This document shows, piece by piece, positions 21,401 through 23,475 of a DNA stretch of 23,475 nt. Origin of the DNA: a virus; the IMG/VR virus record IMGVR_UViG_3300025120_000566, positions 1 through 23,475 of that record; one strand, written 5' to 3'. Each line of letters opens with the position of its first letter. Within the stretch, counting starts at the first letter, position 1. The notes under the pieces were generated by a model. That model saw only the letters and a program-made list of their open reading frames with translations, had not been told where the DNA came from and did no database searches. A program made the translations under genes and the position numbers.

Positions 21401-23475
21401 TTTATACTGGTTTTTCTTTTGGGGGTAATTCTTTCTTTGCAGGGCAAAATGCTTTAGGGTCATTACATCCTTCATTAGTTAATAAACAAGGATCTTTATA
21501 TACTTCATCTTTTATTGACACAAATAATGTAACATCATCACAATATAATTTAGTTTTTAAATTAACAACAAATGATGCTATAACAGCATCGTATTTAGCT
21601 CCAAATACAGAAATAAATTACATGGACCAGCCAGCAGCTGGTATAAGAAATAGAATTAAAAATAAAATTCAAGTAATAGATAATAATGAATATGGTACTA
21701 TATTATCACCTTTTAGAAGTATACAACAAGAATTTGAACAAAGTTCAAGTTATACAGAAGATTTAAATTCATTAGAAGTTGGTTTTTCATTTCAAAATGA
21801 AATAAATGATGATATAATTTCTACTTATGGACATGGGGTAGTTTCTGATGCTATAGCTGATCCTAGGTTTATATCTGAAAGTTCAGATAGATACCCTGAA
21901 TTAACTCGTATAGCAGAAGATTATTTTAAAAAATATCAAGGGGTTACAATTTTTGATCCTACCTATAATGGAGGAAAACCTACTATAATTGAAAAAGAAT
22001 ATGATTATAATAGGTTAATTAAATTTTACGAGTCTTCATTATTTAGAGCAATTAAGAATTATATTCCCGCTCGTACAAGCTTAAGCACGGGAATTATCGT
22101 AAAACAACATCTATTAGAGCGAAACAAAACTAATGCCGTGATTGGTATTAATAATAATAGTCTTATGGCTAAGACGCCTGAAACCGGCTCTAATGCTTGG
22201 GGTTATACTACTGAAACAGGATTTAATAGTGGGATATTTCAGAAAAACTTATTAGTAACATCAAGTATTAATATGTATTCTTTAACAGGTAGTGCAGGAG
22301 GAAGTGTTAATAAATATAACATTATAACTAATGAAGGAAGTTATTATTATAGTGACTCTTCTGATGTAATTACTGCTCCCCCAAATGTCTTTGTAAGTTT
22401 ATTTCCTGATACTAATGTTACTACACAAAACGAAAATAGTATATTTCAAGCGGTTGATTTTAATGGAGATATATATTTAGAATCTACAGTTGCTTTTAGA
22501 TCTCAAATGAGATTTAATCCTTATCTTGCAGTTGCACCTGCTTCACCTGGAGTAGAATTTACAATACAAATAACTTCAAGTGAAAGAGGGGGAATATTTA
22601 CTAATACTTTTCCACCACAAACTGCACAAAATCCCCCATCATTATTATCTGAAAACTACATAGATGTTTATCCTGATGAAAGACTTTATGTTTACATTGC
22701 ATGTGATGTTTTAGATACAGGTGGTAATAATATTTTAATAGATGGTTTTTCTTTTGAAATTGGAGAAGGAAATAATTTTGACAAACCTGAACCAAAAGTC
22801 TCTCAACAAGTTAATTGGTATATAGATGATTTTACAGGCGAATATAAAGTAAAAGATACTCAAGAAGAATTTTATAATGGTGAATATAGTGGTAGTAATG
22901 TACCAACAATTCCTGCTCAATATAATCCTTATAGAATATTTGCTGATGGAAATGATAAAACACCTGATGCTATTATACCTAATCCTTTTATTGATTTTAC
23001 ACAAGGAGGAGCAACTCAAGCAGGGGTTACATATACAGTGATTTCCCCAACTAAAATACGAGTTCAAACTGTTGGGTCAACAACAGGTAATGGAAGTATA
23101 GTTTATTCAGGTTCATTTTTTAACTTAATTCCTGGAGTTACATATAAAATAAGTGCATCTCTAACATTTAATGGTGATACAGGAGCAGGTCAATTTATAC
23201 TTGGTAACACAGTCGTTTCATCTGGAACTCCAGTATTTCAAGGATTTTCTAATACTAATACAGCGCAAATAAATGCTGAATTTGTTGCAACTAATAATGG
23301 AGTGGGTGATACTCTTTTTCAACCTTACACAACAGGTCCTGGAGCAGGTTTTGATAATGGAGGTATAGGTAATCTTTTAGTATCCTCATTAGATATTGAT
23401 AATACAATTGAAATTTATTCTTTAACTACTATAAATACATTAGGTCCTAAACATCTGCAACCTAATGATGGTTTT
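18454..23475 (+). CDS. giant tail protein, incomplete at the window edge (at least 1674 codons)
   Basis: The frame opened by ATG 18454 (leader AAATAAATATAA) has no stop through the last base; I read it line by line. The first 300 residues are beta-rich with acidic loops. Around 340-420 are helices (RKNWAEWKQFVKYSSAEQRL, then FEAELLNLESIA) and YITGSESWPKSA. At 606-640, KRIFHNMVSLVKRKGTVTGL and RISEFGGKN form a signature I associate with big tail proteins of Bacteroidota phages. Residues about 690-930 resemble a LamG/concanavalin-like lectin (FQEFRYYRRALSGSQFNDYV). RTSLSTGIIVKQHLLERN (1207 on) and QEEFYNGEYSGS (about 1470) are further conserved blocks, followed by Gly/Thr/Asn-rich strands. It probably forms long baseplate- or fibre-linked structures that contact host glycans. 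Confidence 0.85.
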   Translation, partial: MAIPISSSLTQLNAEVFFEEGFELSLDAIVPSVELTGSFSTFQSRTQLFIYDYSKRLLYDDLDFNGNGSYLPPENTLITSIPTSSIYNQFELNPVEDIYNQGYSSGKYYISYNFVDYELGSELIDVSPSPIDEELNFEDNSSFSGHPYFIKEISGDRTEIRIQNNFLTPQQVESYYNEFENKLNNRENVDEFYISFEGNRNFIGVNSLLVKPSSENSLDPTSILIKLYTPLPASFKVEEQLQIITKVGETQVFEVEFNPNLEFIDNLLSLKGPNYNIDLKDRVNNSTNFKTFKDLVNTNSSQSYYQFNSLQNQKGVILRKNWAEWKQFVKYSSAEQRLNNFYDKMASIEEFEAELLNLESIALGTTGSADYSSSYNAVSNNINEVVSNFDSYEYFLYYITGSESWPKSASVSYPYPNYSVSSSEALNWFGSTNETSIYYNTGKNQILSASLYDENNQDYLYYLIPPFINENNDNNQYIKFVNMTGQAFDEMYLYTEAVEQVRNTNSSLTGSVLPLGLADEVIESLGFETYGNNFNSVGFNVNSVGAFPVTGSGLEYITHYIDIASGSVINYYDKEQSTLGYVIALADPSFPYPLDNSAQEIYKRIFHNMVSLVKRKGTVTGLRQLINIWGVPSTMLRISEFGGKNKDDENDYDLWMNRYSTAFKTYEASSLKPSGSVRIPWQPLTNNYYDSPNQNYYSVPDNIQFRFKMDEKVTPTSNFSQSLLVKGNLYNSTADFGVVLSYSGSQSGSFLGSQLPTDNQYGTLKLVMSASAADGGIVSASISLPFFNNDWWSVQVQRKTNVSQSLFNGVINEYELKTANNIYDGYDGNQVGFQGLATITMADNKTSSSINEAWNDTHNVTGFNPSGNNSMRGYSAVVLGGMMYPGNAINTKIGTGASAVSLGSGFSGSFQEFRYYRRALSGSQFNDYVMNPESIQGHADSNTGLGSSYDLLSFRLPLGNELEYTNVSGSGTSINFPNPTSDVYTGFSFGGNSFFAGQNALGSLHPSLVNKQGSLYTSSFIDTNNVTSSQYNLVFKLTTNDAITASYLAPNTEINYMDQPAAGIRNRIKNKIQVIDNNEYGTILSPFRSIQQEFEQSSSYTEDLNSLEVGFSFQNEINDDIISTYGHGVVSDAIADPRFISESSDRYPELTRIAEDYFKKYQGVTIFDPTYNGGKPTIIEKEYDYNRLIKFYESSLFRAIKNYIPARTSLSTGIIVKQHLLERNKTNAVIGINNNSLMAKTPETGSNAWGYTTETGFNSGIFQKNLLVTSSINMYSLTGSAGGSVNKYNIITNEGSYYYSDSSDVITAPPNVFVSLFPDTNVTTQNENSIFQAVDFNGDIYLESTVAFRSQMRFNPYLAVAPASPGVEFTIQITSSERGGIFTNTFPPQTAQNPPSLLSENYIDVYPDERLYVYIACDVLDTGGNNILIDGFSFEIGEGNNFDKPEPKVSQQVNWYIDDFTGEYKVKDTQEEFYNGEYSGSNVPTIPAQYNPYRIFADGNDKTPDAIIPNPFIDFTQGGATQAGVTYTVISPTKIRVQTVGSTTGNGSIVYSGSFFNLIPGVTYKISASLTFNGDTGAGQFILGNTVVSSGTPVFQGFSNTNTAQINAEFVATNNGVGDTLFQPYTTGPGAGFDNGGIGNLLVSSLDIDNTIEIYSLTTINTLGPKHLQPNDGF
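22063..22094 (+). repeat. inverted repeat in an unusually G+C-rich patch inside the giant tail gene
   Basis: ATTCCCG (22063-22069) and CGGGAAT (22088-22094) are perfect inverted repeats around an 18-base loop that contains the palindrome GCTTAAGC. The patch uses CCC, CGT, AGC, ACG and CGA codons where neighbouring stretches use AT-ending synonyms. It codes for the conserved IPARTSLSTGI segment. Confidence 0.5.

Noticed and set aside
22601-23067. Two overlapping open frames on the minus strand (22601-22795 and 22735-23067)
   Set aside because: They lie wholly inside the uninterrupted + strand frame of the giant tail gene, and their products are low-complexity His/Tyr/Ile-rich and Cys/Ile/Ser-rich sequences typical of antisense AT-rich code.

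Overview
This window looks like part of the genome of a strictly lytic-type, contractile-tailed (T4-like, myovirus-morphology) bacteriophage whose host is probably a member of the Bacteroidota. The tail evidence is a contiguous block with a gp25-like baseplate protein, a gp6/baseplate-J-like wedge protein, a spike-like protein and several large virion proteins, together with a gp55-like late sigma factor. The host inference rests on two promoters matching the Bacteroidota TTG-N20-TAnnTTT architecture, on the absence of Shine-Dalgarno sequences (starts are preceded by A/T-rich leaders such as AAAATAAAAGTT), and on a tRNA-Gln that resembles Bacteroidota tRNAs from memory. The DNA is very AT-rich and every credible gene is on the + strand. 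No integrase, transposase, CRISPR array or rRNA is visible.

Layout. (1) 1-689: a possible membrane micropeptide (39-128), an inverted-repeat leader, a possible 31-aa ORF, a late-type motif and a small beta-rich protein. (2) 690-2390: two near-copies of a promoter/leader module, each driving non-structural genes: a small KOW-like protein plus a 79-aa protein, then a DUF932 protein followed by a hairpin. (3) 2392-6450: a glycan-modification cassette with a beta-propeller glycosidase-like protein, a TPR-FkbM methyltransferase fusion and two paralogous GT2 glycosyltransferases. A tRNA-Gln(UUG) begins on the base after the last stop codon. (4) 6482-9354: small unknown proteins, an HD-domain phosphohydrolase, a small membrane protein and the late sigma factor. 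(5) 9389-23475: the late structural operon. It runs from a conserved small tail protein through spike-like protein, 666-aa protein, small charged protein, gp25, gp6, a repeat protein, a DNRLRE-type protein and a coiled-coil protein to a giant tail protein of at least 1674 codons that is cut by the window's right edge.

How they fit together. Host-type promoters (TTG-N20-TATATTTA) drive the DUF932 region. The window also encodes its own late sigma factor, and an exact 12-base AATATTTATAAT motif stands 9-12 bases before the starts of three genes (303, 9389, 13028), two of which open structural gene runs; it is the obvious candidate for that factor's target. Structural genes are tightly packed, four of the junctions being one-base TAATG stop/start overlaps. 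The glycan cassette probably modifies either a virion protein or a host glycan; the sequence alone cannot say which.
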